A DNA stretch of 64,000 bases from Paractinoplanes ovalisporus (GCF_016834655.1 NZ_JAENHP010000012.1:124001-188000), one strand, 5' to 3'. Positions 49,903-58,260 are shown, counted from the first letter of the stretch. The notes: generated by a model from the sequence alone, not told the origin. Numbers and translations: made by a program.

Positions 49903-50550
49903 TTAACCCCGCTTGCGCACGAGCGTCACCCCGTCCCGTACGGGAAGCATCACCGACTCGACCCGGTCATCGGTGACGATGTGGTCGTTGAGGCTGCTGA
50001 CCGCCACGTCGCTCTCGTGCACGGGTTCGAGGACGCGGCCGTCGCGCAGCACGTTGTCGATGACGATCAGGCCGCCCGGGCGCATCCGCGGCACCAGCTC
50101 GGCGTAGTAGGCGGGGTAGCCGGTCTTGTCGGCGTCGACGAACGCGAAGTCGATCACCGGCTCGGAGCTGAGGGCCCGCACCGACTCGACGGCCGGGCCG
50201 AGGGTGAGGCCGATGAGGTTGTCGAGGCCGGCGCGGGCCCAGTAGCGGCGGGCCATGCCGGTGAAGGTGTCGGAGACGTCGAAGGCCAGCAGCCGGCCGT
50301 CCTTGGGCAGGCCCCGGGCGATGCAGATGGACGAGTAACCGGTGAAGACCCCGATCTCGACGGCCAGCTTGGCGCCGGTGAGCCGCACGAGCATGGTCAG
50401 CAGTTCGCCCTCGTCGTGCGAGATCTGCATGCCGGCCTCGTCGGGGAACGCCTCGCGGGTCTCGGCGGCCAGGTCGCGCAGCACGTCGTCGGCCGGGGTG
50501 CAGTGATCGAGCAGGTAGTCGCTGATCGCCGGCTGGAGGATGTCGGTCAT
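49903..50550 (-). CDS. Class I O-methyltransferase (caffeoyl-CoA/catechol type)
   Basis: The protein of about 215 residues matches Methyltransf_3 enzymes: EAGMQISHDEGELLTMLVRLTGAKLAVEIGVFTGYSS (motif I), DFAFVDADKTGYPAYY (metal-binding Asp and catalytic Lys) and GLIVIDNVLRDGRV (metal-binding Asp-Asn). It transfers methyl from SAM to a catechol-like hydroxyl in a divalent-metal-dependent manner. ATG 50550 is preferred over an upstream GTG at 50559. The natural substrate is unknown. Confidence 0.87.
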   Translation of the reverse strand: MTDILQPAISDYLLDHCTPADDVLRDLAAETREAFPDEAGMQISHDEGELLTMLVRLTGAKLAVEIGVFTGYSSICIARGLPKDGRLLAFDVSDTFTGMARRYWARAGLDNLIGLTLGPAVESVRALSSEPVIDFAFVDADKTGYPAYYAELVPRMRPGGLIVIDNVLRDGRVLEPVHESDVAVSSLNDHIVTDDRVESVMLPVRDGVTLVRKRG

Positions 50551-50611
50551 GCGCTCCACCGTTCCACAGTCTCTTACGTCTCACCGCCCCCCGTTGCGCT
50601 CGCGGAAAATA

Positions 50612-50626
50612 CATAAGCGGCTTATG
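50612..50626. promoter_or_regulatory. Perfect palindrome upstream of an MFS gene, probable operator
   Basis: CATAAGC, one base, GCTTATG: a 15-bp perfect palindrome 8 bp before the GTG of the exporter gene at 50635. It resembles MarR- or TetR-type operators, but no such regulator is adjacent. Confidence 0.6.
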
Positions 50627-50634
50627 CTTCGGAC

Positions 50635-51891
50635 GTGCTCTTTCGACAACCCAAAGCGGTCTTCGCCGTCGCCTTCGCCTGCGTCGTCAGCTTCATGGGC
50701 ATCGGCCTGGTCGACCCGATCCTGCCCGCCCTCTCTGAGCAGCTGCACGCCTCGCCGAGCCAGGTCAGCCTGCTGTTCACCAGCTATCTGGTGGTCACCG
50801 CGGTCGCCATGCTCGGCGTCAACTGGGTGTCCAGCCGGATCGGCCCCAAGCGCACCTTGATCACCGGCCTGGCCGTCATCGTCGTGTTCTCGGCGCTGGC
50901 CGGCCTCTCCGGTTCGATCGGCGGCATCGTCGGCTTCCGGGCCGGCTGGGGCCTGGGCAACGCCATGTTCATCGCCACCTCCCTGGCCGTCATCGTGGCG
51001 TCGGCCTCGGGCGGGTTCGCGGGCGCGATCGTGCTCTACGAGGCGGCCCTCGGCCTGGGCATCGCGGCCGGCCCGCTGATCGGCGGCCTGCTCGGCGACA
51101 TCAGCTGGCGGGGCCCGTTCTTCGGCGTCGCCGCCCTGATGGCCGTCGCGCTGATCGCCACCGTCACGCTGCTCGACAAGACTCCCCCGCCGCCCCGCAA
51201 GGTGGCCCTCTCCGAGCCGCTGCTCGCGCTGCGTCACCGGCCCCTGCTCACGATGTGCATCGCGGCCCTGTTCTACAACTGGGGCTTCTTCACGATGCTG
51301 GGCTACGCGCCCTACCCGATGGAGTTGTCCGCGATCCAGCTCGGCTTCGTGTTCTTCGGCTGGGGCCTGCTCGTCGCCGTCTTCTCCATCACCGGCGCGC
51401 CGTGGCTGCAGTCCCGCTTCGGCACCGCCCGCTCGCTCTACGGCGCGCTCGGCTCGTTCGCGGTCCTGCTGCTGCTGATCGGCCTGTTCACCGACGTACG
51501 GTGGGCGTTGATCACCTGTGTCGTCCTCAGCGGTGTCACCGTCGGCATCAACAACACGCTGACCACCCAGGCCGTCATGCTGGTGTCCCCGGTCGACCGC
51601 CCGATCGCCTCGGCCACCTACGGCTTCGTCCGCTTCATCGGCGGCGGCCTGGCCCCGTTCGTGGCCGGCAAGATGGTCGACCACTGGAACATCCACGTCC
51701 CGTTCCTGGCCGGCGCGGTCGCCGTCCTGCTCGGCGTGCTGGTGCTGGCCTCCGGCCACCGCATGCTGACCCGGGCCGACGCCCAGATGGCCGGGCACGG
51801 CGAACCCGAGGTGGCCGGCGAGATCGCCGACGAGTTCGGCGGCGCGCCCGACGTCATCGACGCCGAACGGCAGGCCTCCCGGGCTCGGTAG
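50635..51891 (+). CDS. MFS drug efflux transporter (DHA1, 12 TM)
   Basis: The 418-residue membrane protein has FMGIGLVDPILPALSEQL (helix 1), SRIGPKRTLITGLAV (motif A loop) and AALGLGIAAGPLIGGLLGDISWRGPFF (antiporter motif C), characteristic of proton-coupled drug exporters. Twelve helices are counted; a hydrophilic 35-residue tail follows. GTG 50635 sits right after a perfect palindrome, so expression is probably repressed and inducible. Substrate is unknown. Confidence 0.87.
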   Translation: MLFRQPKAVFAVAFACVVSFMGIGLVDPILPALSEQLHASPSQVSLLFTSYLVVTAVAMLGVNWVSSRIGPKRTLITGLAVIVVFSALAGLSGSIGGIVGFRAGWGLGNAMFIATSLAVIVASASGGFAGAIVLYEAALGLGIAAGPLIGGLLGDISWRGPFFGVAALMAVALIATVTLLDKTPPPPRKVALSEPLLALRHRPLLTMCIAALFYNWGFFTMLGYAPYPMELSAIQLGFVFFGWGLLVAVFSITGAPWLQSRFGTARSLYGALGSFAVLLLLIGLFTDVRWALITCVVLSGVTVGINNTLTTQAVMLVSPVDRPIASATYGFVRFIGGGLAPFVAGKMVDHWNIHVPFLAGAVAVLLGVLVLASGHRMLTRADAQMAGHGEPEVAGEIADEFGGAPDVIDAERQASRAR

Positions 51892-51901
51892 GCTTCGGCC
51901 C

Positions 51902-52318
51902 GTGCCGTCCTCCCGCATCCGCACGGCCGTCGAAGCTCTCCCCCTCGAACCGCACCACCGCGTGCTCGAGATCGGCTGCGGTCCCGGCGTGGCGGCCCGC
52001 CTGGTCGCGGCCCGCCTCGGCACCGGCCACATCCTGGCCGTCGACCGTTCGGCCGCGGCGATCGCCCAGGCCACCGCCGGTTCGGCCGCCGAGATCGCGT
52101 CGGGCCGGATGAGCGTGCGCCGGGTCGCCGCCGAAGACTTCGAACTGGCCGCCGGCGAGGAACCGTTCGACCTGGTCTTCGCCCTGCGGGTCGGAGCGCT
52201 GGACGGCCGTTACCCCGCGCTCGGCGAACGGGTCATGGCCCGTCTGCTCGCCGCCACCACACCGGGCGCGCGGCTCTTCATCGACGGCTCACCGGCGGGT
52301 TTGCGTCCGGCACGTTGA
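51902..52318 (+). CDS. Short SAM-dependent methyltransferase
   Basis: The 138-residue protein carries motif I RVLEIGCGPGVAARLVAARL, DRSAAAIAQA (acidic residue binding the ribose) and EPFDLVFALRVGAL. It lacks the C-terminal third of usual class I methyltransferases, so it is a minimal or truncated form. TAGGCT (51889-51894) ends 7 nt before GTG 51902, indicating its own leaderless transcript. Substrate is unknown. Confidence 0.7.
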   Translation: MPSSRIRTAVEALPLEPHHRVLEIGCGPGVAARLVAARLGTGHILAVDRSAAAIAQATAGSAAEIASGRMSVRRVAAEDFELAAGEEPFDLVFALRVGALDGRYPALGERVMARLLAATTPGARLFIDGSPAGLRPAR

Positions 52319-52798
52319 ATGATCGACATGTTCAATCACGAGCCTCCCGGTTACGTCTGCCCGTTCTGCCGCTTGGTCGCGGGCGAGGACGACCCGGCCG
52401 GCGTCAACCTGCAGGACGACATCGTGCGGGGCAACGAGCTCGCCACGGCGTTCGTCGCACCCACCTGGTGGCCCAACAACCACGGTCACGTGCTGGTCGT
52501 CGCCGACGCGCACCACGAGAACCTGTACGACCTGCCGTCTCCGTACGGGCACGCGGTCCACGACCTGGTCCGGGAGGTGGCGGTGGCGATCCGGCGGACG
52601 TACGGGTGTGACGGCATCACCGTGCGCCAGCACAACGAGCCGAGCGGTTGGCAGACGGCGTGGCACTACCACGTGCACGTGTTCCCGCGTTATCCCGGCG
52701 ACGACCTCTACGCGCTGCCGTCGATGCCCGGTTTTGTGCCCGCTGCTGCACGACTGCCGTACGCGGACAAGCTGCGTTCGTATTTCTCGTCTCTTTGA
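52319..52798 (+). CDS. HIT-family nucleotide hydrolase
   Basis: The 159-residue protein has the histidine-triad signature HYHVHVFPR near residue 122, an upstream NNHGHVLVV strand and CPFCRLV near the N-terminus (one half of a zinc site). HIT proteins hydrolyse or transfer nucleotides on dinucleoside polyphosphates or AMP-amides. The start immediately follows the methyltransferase stop. The last 91 bp overlap the convergent sigma-factor gene, an unusually long overlap. Confidence 0.85.
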   Translation: MIDMFNHEPPGYVCPFCRLVAGEDDPAGVNLQDDIVRGNELATAFVAPTWWPNNHGHVLVVADAHHENLYDLPSPYGHAVHDLVREVAVAIRRTYGCDGITVRQHNEPSGWQTAWHYHVHVFPRYPGDDLYALPSMPGFVPAAARLPYADKLRSYFSSL

Positions 52799-53763
52799 AA
52801 GCGGCCGTTCAGCGCGGCGTCGTGTCGCTCGAATCGGCCGTTCAGCGCGGCGTCGTGAAATCGGGCGATCGCGGCGATCCGGTTCCCGCGCAGCGTCAGG
52901 ACGATGATCCCGGCCGGACCGTCCATGTCGGCCACGAACGCGGGCTGCCGGTTGGCGCCGGCGCGGATGAGCGTGAGCCCGCGCCCGGCCGCATATCCCA
53001 GGCTGAGAGCGAGGAATTCCCGTACGGCGTCCCGGCCGTGATATTCGTGCGGCGCCGGCGGCATGCTCAGCCAGACGTCGTCGGTGAGCAGCGCGACCAC
53101 CGCGTCCACGTCCCCGCGGGTGAACGCATCGGCGAACCGGCGCACGACTGCCTCGTCAGGCTTCTCCGCCCGGCCGGACGGCACCGATGCCCGGGCCCGT
53201 TGCAGGGCACCTTTCACCGCGGTCTGGGTCGTGCCCAACATCTCGGCCGTCTCCCGCTGCGTGTAGCCGAGCACGTCCCGCAGGATCAGGGTCGCGGCCT
53301 GCCGGGGCGGCATCTTCTGCAGCGCGGCCACCAGAGCCAGCTCGACGGCTTCCCGCATCTCGTAGCGCGCCTCGGGCCCCGGCGCACGCTCCGGAAGGCC
53401 GTCCAGAAGCTCGTCCGGGTACGGCTGCAGCCAGGTGATCTCCCCTAGCCGCGTCGGCGTGGGCGGCGTGAACGGCGGCGTCGGTTCCTTAGGCCCGCTT
53501 TTTCCTGTATCTCGCCGCGCGTTCAGGCAGCGGTTGGTGGCGATCCGGTAGAGCCAGGTCCGCAGCGAGGCCCGCCCTTCGAACCCCGGCAGCCCCCGCC
53601 AGGCAGCCAGCATCGTCTCTTGAAGCAGGTCTTCAGCGTCGGTCAGCGATCCCAGCATGCGATAGCAGTGCACAAGAAGTTCCCGCTCGTACGGCCTCGT
53701 CAGCTCCCGGAACGCCTCGGAGTCGCCCCGCCGGGCCCGGTCGAGCACCGCCGTCACACCCAT
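52708..53763 (-). CDS. ECF RNA polymerase sigma factor with C-terminal NTF2/SnoaL-like domain (SigG-like)
   Basis: The protein of about 350 residues has sigma region 2 (SEAFRELTRPYERELLVHCYRMLGSLTDAEDLLQETMLAAWR), a linker with WLQPYPDELLD, and region 4 (LPPRQAATLILRDVLGYTQRETAEMLGTTQTAVKGALQRAR). A SnoaL-like domain (residues about 225-315) follows. This fusion is typical of SigG-type ECF factors, where the C-terminal domain may replace an anti-sigma factor. The tail holds a duplicated eleven-residue unit (HDAALNGRF) and overlaps the HIT gene. ATG 53763 is chosen. The divergent NTF2-like gene is a candidate target. Confidence 0.85.
   Translation of the reverse strand: MGVTAVLDRARRGDSEAFRELTRPYERELLVHCYRMLGSLTDAEDLLQETMLAAWRGLPGFEGRASLRTWLYRIATNRCLNARRDTGKSGPKEPTPPFTPPTPTRLGEITWLQPYPDELLDGLPERAPGPEARYEMREAVELALVAALQKMPPRQAATLILRDVLGYTQRETAEMLGTTQTAVKGALQRARASVPSGRAEKPDEAVVRRFADAFTRGDVDAVVALLTDDVWLSMPPAPHEYHGRDAVREFLALSLGYAAGRGLTLIRAGANRQPAFVADMDGPAGIIVLTLRGNRIAAIARFHDAALNGRFERHDAALNGRFQRDEKYERSLSAYGSRAAAGTKPGIDGSA
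52802..52857. repeat. 33-bp in-frame duplication in the sigma-factor 3' end
   Basis: CGGCCGTTCAGCGCGGCGTC recurs at 52802 and 52835, giving two HDAALNGRF units separated by two residues in the sigma factor's tail. Confidence 0.8.
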
Positions 53764-53843
53764 GGGAAAAATCTTGCCACGGCACCGTTCCGATCCGTCC
53801 CCCGCCGGTGTCTGTCTCAGCAAAACCTCGGTTAGGAGACACC

Positions 53844-54197
53844 GTGAGCGTTGCCCTCGAGACCGCCCTGGCCTACCACTCGTCGTGGGCGAACCATGAC
53901 CTCGACCGCGCCATGACGTACATCGCCGACGACATCGTCTGCGAGGCCCCCGCCGGCCGCATCGAGGGCGCGGTCGCCTACCGCGCTTTCATGACCCCGT
54001 TCGTGGCGATGCTGAAGTCCACCACCATGCTGGCCACCTTCGGCGACGAGTCAACGGCCCTGATCATGTACGACACCAGCACAACCCTGGTCCCCTCGGC
54101 CCCCGGCGCCGAACTGCTGACGGTGGCCGCCGGCCGCATAACCCACAGCCGCTTCCTGTTCGACCGCCTACCGTTCGACCAGGCCCGCCGCGCTTAG
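53844..54197 (+). CDS. NTF2-like small protein divergent from the sigma factor
   Basis: The 117-residue protein has the SnoaL/NTF2-like layout: ALAYHSSWANHDLDRAMTYIADDIVCEAPAGRIEGAVAYRAFM, then a run of strands. TAGGAGA precedes GTG 53844 at good spacing. It is transcribed divergently from an ECF sigma gene that carries the same type of domain. Such pairs are common and the small gene is often the sigma factor's own target. Ligand or activity is unknown. Confidence 0.75.
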   Translation: MSVALETALAYHSSWANHDLDRAMTYIADDIVCEAPAGRIEGAVAYRAFMTPFVAMLKSTTMLATFGDESTALIMYDTSTTLVPSAPGAELLTVAAGRITHSRFLFDRLPFDQARRA

Positions 54198-54746
54198 CAC
54201 ATCCCGACCGCCACCCAGGCGTCATCCACAGCCGACCCCTTGTCCACAGGCATCCCCGTCCAGCCCCTCAAAGATCAGCAATTCCCTCTAAAATGGGCCA
54301 GGGCGGGGGTCCCCCGGTCGGGCGGGCCCTGTTTTGATCACGATCATGATCGTAGGCCCGAACCACACGGCCAACGCTCCACCGGGAAGACCCCGTCGTC
54401 AGCGCGGGCGCGGCCGCCGGCCCGGACCGCACGCCACCGCCCTAACGCGACGCCTGACCCGAGCGCGACCCCGACCCCGGCCACCCGGCCGGACCACACG
54501 CCAGCTCGGAAGCCCTGTCGTGCGTACGCCAACTCCAACGCGGCGCCTGATTTGAGCGCGGCCACGATCGTCGGTTTTGGGCGCAACCACTCACGCACGT
54601 CGCCGTGGTGGGTTTCGCGTTCTGGACGCGCCAGCGGCCAGCGAAAGCCGCCGCGGCCCTCGGCGTGAGCAGCGGTCCGCACCCACCACCCCGCTACGAC
54701 ATCCGCCTTTGACTTCGGCTCTTGATTCTTCGCACGGCCCGGCCGA
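54198..54746. other. 549-bp region without a supported gene; contains a 14-bp palindrome
   Basis: The two longest frames (54240-54668 plus, 54344-54682 minus) are Arg/Pro- or Gly/Ala-rich and have no ribosome-binding site, so I do not call them genes. ACGATCATGATCGT (54341-54354) is a perfect palindrome, bracketed by CGGGCC and GGCCCG. The overall composition is less codon-biased than in the flanking genes. Confidence 0.45.
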
Positions 54747-54920
54747 TCACGACGTCAGGATCAGGACCAGCCAACCGATCAGGATCACGCCCAGGACCGC
54801 CGCCAGCACCCACGTCGGCACGCGGTGGCCGCCCTCGCGGTTGCGCTGGATCTCGGCCCGGATGCGGTCACGCCGCCGGTCGGCACGGCTCAAACGTTCG
54901 GGCTGCTGGTCGGGCCTCAT
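54747..54920 (-). CDS. 57-aa single-helix membrane protein downstream of pafA
   Basis: ATG 54920 opens a short frame encoding a basic cytoplasmic N-terminus (RLSRADRRRDRIRAEIQRNR), a Pro-Thr hinge and one membrane helix (WVLAAVLGVILIGWLVLILT). It begins 22 bp after the pafA stop on the same strand and is probably co-transcribed. The composition (charged helix, then clean transmembrane segment, then stop) makes chance unlikely. No family is recognised; a role linked to Pup ligation is only a neighbourhood inference. Confidence 0.6.
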   Translation of the reverse strand: MRPDQQPERLSRADRRRDRIRAEIQRNREGGHRVPTWVLAAVLGVILIGWLVLILTS

Positions 54921-54942
54921 GACCCGACCAGCCTAGCCTCGC

Positions 54943-56301
54943 TCACATACTTGCGATCAACCGTTCCACGCGTTCGTCGTAAGCGCGGAACGGATCCTTG
55001 CAGAGCACTGTCCGCTGAGCCTGGTCGTTGAGCTTCAGGTGCACCCAGTCGACGGTGAAGTCGCGCCGCTTCTCCTGGGCGTGGCGGATGAACTCGCCGC
55101 GCAGGCGGGCCCTCGTGGTCTGCGGCGGCGTCTCCTTGGCCTCGAAGATCTCCAGGTCGTTGGAGATGCGGTCGACCTGCTTGCGCTTCTCCATCAGCGC
55201 GTAGAGGCCGCGGCCCCGGCGCACGTCGTGGTAGGCCAGGTCGAGCTGGGCGATGCGCGGGTGCGACATCGGGATCTCGTGTTTGGCCTGGTAGCGCTCG
55301 ATCAGCTTGTACTTCGAGACCCAGTCGATCTCGCGGGACACCGGGTCGAGGTCGCCGCTCTCGATCGCGTTGAGGACCCGGCCCCACAGTTCGACGACCC
55401 GCTTGGCGGTCTGGTCGCCGCCGCGCCGCTCGACGAACTCGGTCGCCTTGGCCAGGTATTCCTGCTGGATCTCGAGCGCGCTGACCTCCTTGTTGTTGGC
55501 CAGCCGGATCTTGCGGCGGCCGGTGACGTCGTGGCTGACCTCGCGGATGGCCCGGATCGGGTTCTCCAGGGACAGGTCGCGCATCACCACGCCGGCCTCG
55601 ATCATGCGCAGGACGATGTCGGCGCTGCCCACCTTGAGCAGCGTCGTCACCTCGTTCATGTTCGAGTCGCCGACGATCACGTGGAGGCGGCGGTAGCGCT
55701 CGGCGTCGGCGTGCGGCTCGTCGCGCGTGTTGATGATCGGGCGGGACCGCGTCGTCGCGCTGGAGACGCCCTCCCAGATGTGCTCGGCGCGCTGCGACAG
55801 GCAGAACACCGCCCCGCGCGGGGTCTGCAGCACCTTGCCGGCGCCGCAGATCAGCTGGCGGGTGACGAGGAACGGGATGAGTACGTCGGCGAGCCGGCCG
55901 AACTCGCCGTGCCGCGACACGAGGTAGTTCTCGTGGCAGCCGTACGAGTTGCCGGCCGAGTCGGTGTTGTTCTTGAAGAGGTAGATCTCCCCCGCGATGC
56001 CCTCGTCGTGCAGCCGTTTCTCGGCGTCGACGAGCAGGCCTTCCAGGATCCGCTCGCCGGCCCGGTCGTGGGCGACCAGGTCGGTGACGGAGTCGCACTC
56101 GGGGGTCGCGTACTCGGGGTGGGAACCGACATCGAGGTAGAGGCGGGCGCCGTTACGGAGAAAGACGTTGCTGCTGCGTCCCCAGGACACCACTCGGCGG
56201 AACAGGTAGCGGGCCACCTCGTCCGGTGACAGCCGCCGCTGCCCCCGGTAAGTACACGTGACTCCGTACTCGGTCTCGAGGCCGAAAATTCGCCGTTCCA
56301 T
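54943..56301 (-). CDS. pafA: Pup--protein ligase PafA
   Basis: The 452-residue protein is a carboxylate-amine ligase of the glutamine-synthetase-like fold. Signature segments are RRIFGLETEYGVTC (Glu of the metal site), NGARLYLDVGSHPEYATPEC, LFKNNTDSAGNSYGCHENYL, RPIINTRDEPHAD and HVIVGDSNMNEVTTLLK. It links the C-terminal glutamate of Pup to target lysines using ATP. Length fits PafA, which lacks the insert found in Dop. ATG 56301 has TAGTGT (56308-56313 on this strand) ending 6 nt upstream. Confidence 0.96.
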   Translation of the reverse strand: MERRIFGLETEYGVTCTYRGQRRLSPDEVARYLFRRVVSWGRSSNVFLRNGARLYLDVGSHPEYATPECDSVTDLVAHDRAGERILEGLLVDAEKRLHDEGIAGEIYLFKNNTDSAGNSYGCHENYLVSRHGEFGRLADVLIPFLVTRQLICGAGKVLQTPRGAVFCLSQRAEHIWEGVSSATTRSRPIINTRDEPHADAERYRRLHVIVGDSNMNEVTTLLKVGSADIVLRMIEAGVVMRDLSLENPIRAIREVSHDVTGRRKIRLANNKEVSALEIQQEYLAKATEFVERRGGDQTAKRVVELWGRVLNAIESGDLDPVSREIDWVSKYKLIERYQAKHEIPMSHPRIAQLDLAYHDVRRGRGLYALMEKRKQVDRISNDLEIFEAKETPPQTTRARLRGEFIRHAQEKRRDFTVDWVHLKLNDQAQRTVLCKDPFRAYDERVERLIASM

Positions 56302-56307
56302 GACGAA

Positions 56308-56313
56308 ACACTA
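56308..56313 (-). promoter_or_regulatory. -10 box TAGTGT of the probable leaderless pafA promoter
   Basis: TAGTGT ends 6 nt before the pafA ATG, with no Shine-Dalgarno sequence between; the divergent SDR gene has its own TAGAGT (56352-56357) 8 nt before ATG 56366. Confidence 0.45.
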
Positions 56314-56365
56314 GCCGCATAAGCCACCCATTGGCAGTCACCCGACGCCGGTAGAGTCGTTACGG

Positions 56366-57307
56366 ATGGACGTTCTTGTCACCGGCGGAGCCGGCTTCGT
56401 CGGCTCACACTTCGTGCGCGCCACTCTGGCCGGCACCCTGCCGGGCCTAGAGGGCGGCCGCGTCACCGTGGTCGACAAGCTGACGTACGCGGGAAACTTC
56501 GACAACCTGGCCGAGGTCGCGCACGACAAGCGGCTCGATTTTGTGCCCGGTGACGTGGCCGACGCGGACCTCACGGCGGCCCTGATGCGCAAGCACGACG
56601 CCGTGGTCCACTTCGCGGCCGAACGCGACGCGACCACCAATGTGCTCGGCACCGAGGTTCTGCTCGACGCCGCCCTGACGCGCAACGTGGTCCGATTTGT
56701 TGTGGTTTCAGACGGTTCGGTGTACGGGGATGTCTCGTCCGGCGCCAGCACCGAGCGCTCACCGCTCAACCCCACGACCCCGTACGCGGCCACCAAAGCG
56801 AGCGCCGACCTGCTGGCCCTCGCCTACCACCGCACCCACGGCCTGCCGGCGACGATCGTGCGCCCGAGCAACACGTACGGCAGCCACCAGTATCCCGACA
56901 AGCTCATCCCGAGATCGCTGGCCCGTCTCCTGTCGGGCCGCACGGTCCCGCTGCACGGCGACGGTTCGGCGGTCCGCGACTGGCTGCACGTCTACGACCT
57001 GACCCGGGCCATCGCCATGATCCTGACCGACGGCCGCCCCGGCGAGATCTACAACGTCGGCGGCAGCGTCGAGCTGAGCGACCGCGACCTGACCGCCCTG
57101 CTGCTCGAACAGTGCGGCGCCACCTGGGACAGCGTCGAGCAGCGGCCCGCCCCGGCCGGCCACGACGCCCGCCACGCCCTCGACGACGACAAGATCCGCC
57201 AGGAGCTGGGCTGGCGTCCCCGCGTCGAGTTCGACGCCGGCCTCAACACGACGGTCCGCTGGTACCGCGACAACCACGCCTGGTGGCAGCCCCTGCCGGC
57301 CGATTAA
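56366..57307 (+). CDS. RmlB-like extended SDR with altered catalytic residues
   Basis: The 313-residue protein resembles dTDP-glucose 4,6-dehydratases: GxxGxxG at 7-13 (VTGGAGFVGSH), VDKLTYAGNFDNL, the Tyr140-x3-Lys144 pair (PYAATKAS), RPSNTYGSHQYPDKLIP and RDWLHVYDLTRAI. But the catalytic Thr-Asp-Glu segment of RmlB is replaced by Asp-Gly-Ser (VSDGSVYG, 114-121). The usual HVDRSI loop, about a dozen residues, is missing after HFAAE. It therefore probably does not perform the 4,6-dehydration; an epimerase or a non-catalytic role is possible. It is divergent from pafA. Confidence 0.75.
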   Translation: MDVLVTGGAGFVGSHFVRATLAGTLPGLEGGRVTVVDKLTYAGNFDNLAEVAHDKRLDFVPGDVADADLTAALMRKHDAVVHFAAERDATTNVLGTEVLLDAALTRNVVRFVVVSDGSVYGDVSSGASTERSPLNPTTPYAATKASADLLALAYHRTHGLPATIVRPSNTYGSHQYPDKLIPRSLARLLSGRTVPLHGDGSAVRDWLHVYDLTRAIAMILTDGRPGEIYNVGGSVELSDRDLTALLLEQCGATWDSVEQRPAPAGHDARHALDDDKIRQELGWRPRVEFDAGLNTTVRWYRDNHAWWQPLPAD

Positions 57308-57485
57308 AAGACCAAGACCCACACGGCAGACGTACGCAACGTCAACTCCCCCAGCCGCACCCAGGCCGAACCGTGGGTTCCTCGCGACGCCGTAGCGGCG
57401 AACGGCCGTAGCGCGGCCGCCGGGACGTTCCCGGTGGTCACCCAGCCGTCAGCGCAGTGGGAACCAGCCACGCGCCCCGGCCTCG
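57308..57485. other. Short intergenic region between convergent genes
   Basis: No coding frame, repeat or clear terminator hairpin was seen in this 178-bp stretch. Confidence 0.4.
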
Positions 57486-58235
57486 TCAAGTGACATTCCC
57501 CTGACGACAGGCCGCGCCCCCGCAAGCGGAGACAGCAATCGCACCCGCCGCGGCGGCCAGCCGCACGGCCCGCGGGCGCCCACGACTCAGCGCCGTCGTA
57601 GCGAGGCCCCACGCGGCCGTCAGAGCGAACGGAACCCCGCCCCGGCGGCTCCGGACCACCGACGCCGAAACAGCCGTGGAGGCGGCAATCAGGGCCGCTG
57701 TCGACGCCGCCACGTTTCGGGGCGACGACTTCGGCGCGCCGGACGCCACCGCGCCGGCCGCCACATTGACGACACTGGCGAGAGCCGTCCAGCCCAGCAG
57801 CAGCCCGGTGCTGACCGGGGTGGCCGCGGCCCAGCCCGAAGCTCCGGAAACCCGCTGGACCCGGCCGTGCGCGGCCGCGGCGAAAGCGGTCGCCACCGGC
57901 AGAAGATATGGGGTCAGCGAGAACCGGTCCGTCTGCGCGGCCACCGACCAGGCCGCGTTGACGGCGTAAGCGCCGGCCAGCGGCCACCCGGTCCGGCGGC
58001 TCACCGGGTCTCCCCGGCCACCGGGAAGGCACTGCCCGACGGTCGAGGTGGCACAACTCGCGAAAATCGGGCCCCACACGGCGAACGCGTAGTCAGGCGG
58101 CGTGATCACAGTGTCGTAGCGGTCCGTCTGCTCCCCGCGCCCCAGCAGCGCACCCAGACAGGGCACGGCCACGAAGGCGGCACACGACGAGGCGAGAGCG
58201 AGCGAACGGGCACGGTCTTTCCGGCGAGCATCCAT
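57486..58235 (-). CDS. TspO/MBR-like membrane protein
   Basis: The 249-residue membrane protein shows a TspO-related pattern: TPPDYAFAVWGPIFASCAT near residue 45, GWPLAGAYAVNAAWSVAAQTDRF near residue 85, and several further hydrophobic helices (six to seven in all). It is longer than classic 160-residue TspO and belongs to the larger tryptophan-rich-sensory-protein relatives. Ligands may be tetrapyrroles or lipids. It lies downstream of prcA on the same strand but is separated by a strong terminator, so it is unlikely to be proteasome-related. Confidence 0.65.
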   Translation of the reverse strand: MDARRKDRARSLALASSCAAFVAVPCLGALLGRGEQTDRYDTVITPPDYAFAVWGPIFASCATSTVGQCLPGGRGDPVSRRTGWPLAGAYAVNAAWSVAAQTDRFSLTPYLLPVATAFAAAAHGRVQRVSGASGWAAATPVSTGLLLGWTALASVVNVAAGAVASGAPKSSPRNVAASTAALIAASTAVSASVVRSRRGGVPFALTAAWGLATTALSRGRPRAVRLAAAAGAIAVSACGGAACRQGNVT

Positions 58236-58260
58236 GCCGGCGGTATACCCAGCGACCCCC

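Noticed and set aside
54240..54682. Overlapping frames on both strands between the NTF2-like gene and the small membrane gene
   Set aside because: Composition is repetitive Arg/Pro or Gly/Ala without start signals; reported as non-coding instead.
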